This document shows positions 6,473 to 6,522 of a stretch of DNA of 6,522 nucleotides, piece by piece. This stretch comes from DSWT01 sp035415725 (GTDB lineage: Bacteria; Chloroflexota; Anaerolineae; B4-G1; SLSP01): positions 1-6,522 of the forward strand of contig DAOOGN010000141.1 of assembly GCA_035415725.1 (NCBI GenBank). Direction: 5' to 3'. The notes below the pieces were generated by a model, which ran no database searches, was not told where the DNA came from, and was given only the letters and a program-made list of their open reading frames with translations. Numbering within the stretch: position 1 is the stretch's first letter; each line of letters starts with the position of its first letter. The position numbers were made by a program, and so were the translations under genes.

Positions 6473-6522
6473 GTAACTATTCAGCCACCTTTGCCAGGTG
6501 GCGAACGGGACTTTGGGGAGGG
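6473..6522 (+). repeat. Dispersed repeat family R2, copy B (cut by window edge)
   Basis: These 50 bases match the minus strand of 348-397 at 42 of 50 positions without gaps, beginning GTAACTATTCAGCC and including GGGACTTTGGGGA. The copy contains a perfect 7-bp hairpin, GCCACCT-TTGCC-AGGTGGC, and is preceded by TTTTTT. It runs off the right end, so its full length is unknown. A more diverged relative lies at 62-97. Confidence 0.8.

Overview
The window reads as a piece of chromosome from a moderately GC-rich bacterium. Its style (a clan CD caspase/gingipain-like protein, a receiver-GAF regulator, and intergenic regions full of long C/G-rich palindromes) is most like Chloroflexota such as Anaerolineae or Caldilineae. 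This is an inference from style; no marker gene is present to fix the taxon.

All recognisable genes lie on the minus strand, so the window is transcribed from right to left. From the right edge: an intergenic stretch (6312-6522) with one copy of a dispersed repeat, an intrinsic terminator for an unseen gene further right, and a candidate promoter. Next comes glgX, a GH13 glycogen/starch debranching enzyme (4245-6311). Between glgX and the next gene lies a long-palindrome repeat (4128-4220), which abuts a 3' gene remnant with no credible start (3940-4164). The remnant overlaps, as ATGA, a 754-residue protein with a C25/caspase-like His-Cys dyad (1679-3943). A receiver-GAF response regulator (521-1651) follows 27 bp later. 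The pair ends at a strong hairpin with a T-tract (453-495).

The left 520 bp carry no convincing gene. They are packed with palindromes: two copies of the repeat family found at the right edge, another copy of the long-palindrome repeat found behind glgX, and several further hairpins.

GlgX is a housekeeping enzyme of storage-polysaccharide breakdown. The protease-like gene and the response regulator look like a small two-gene unit in which a phosphorelay and ligand-sensing protein is made together with a caspase-like effector. The missing front of the remnant gene suggests the unit was once at least three genes long. That functional link is inferred from gene order and coupling only.
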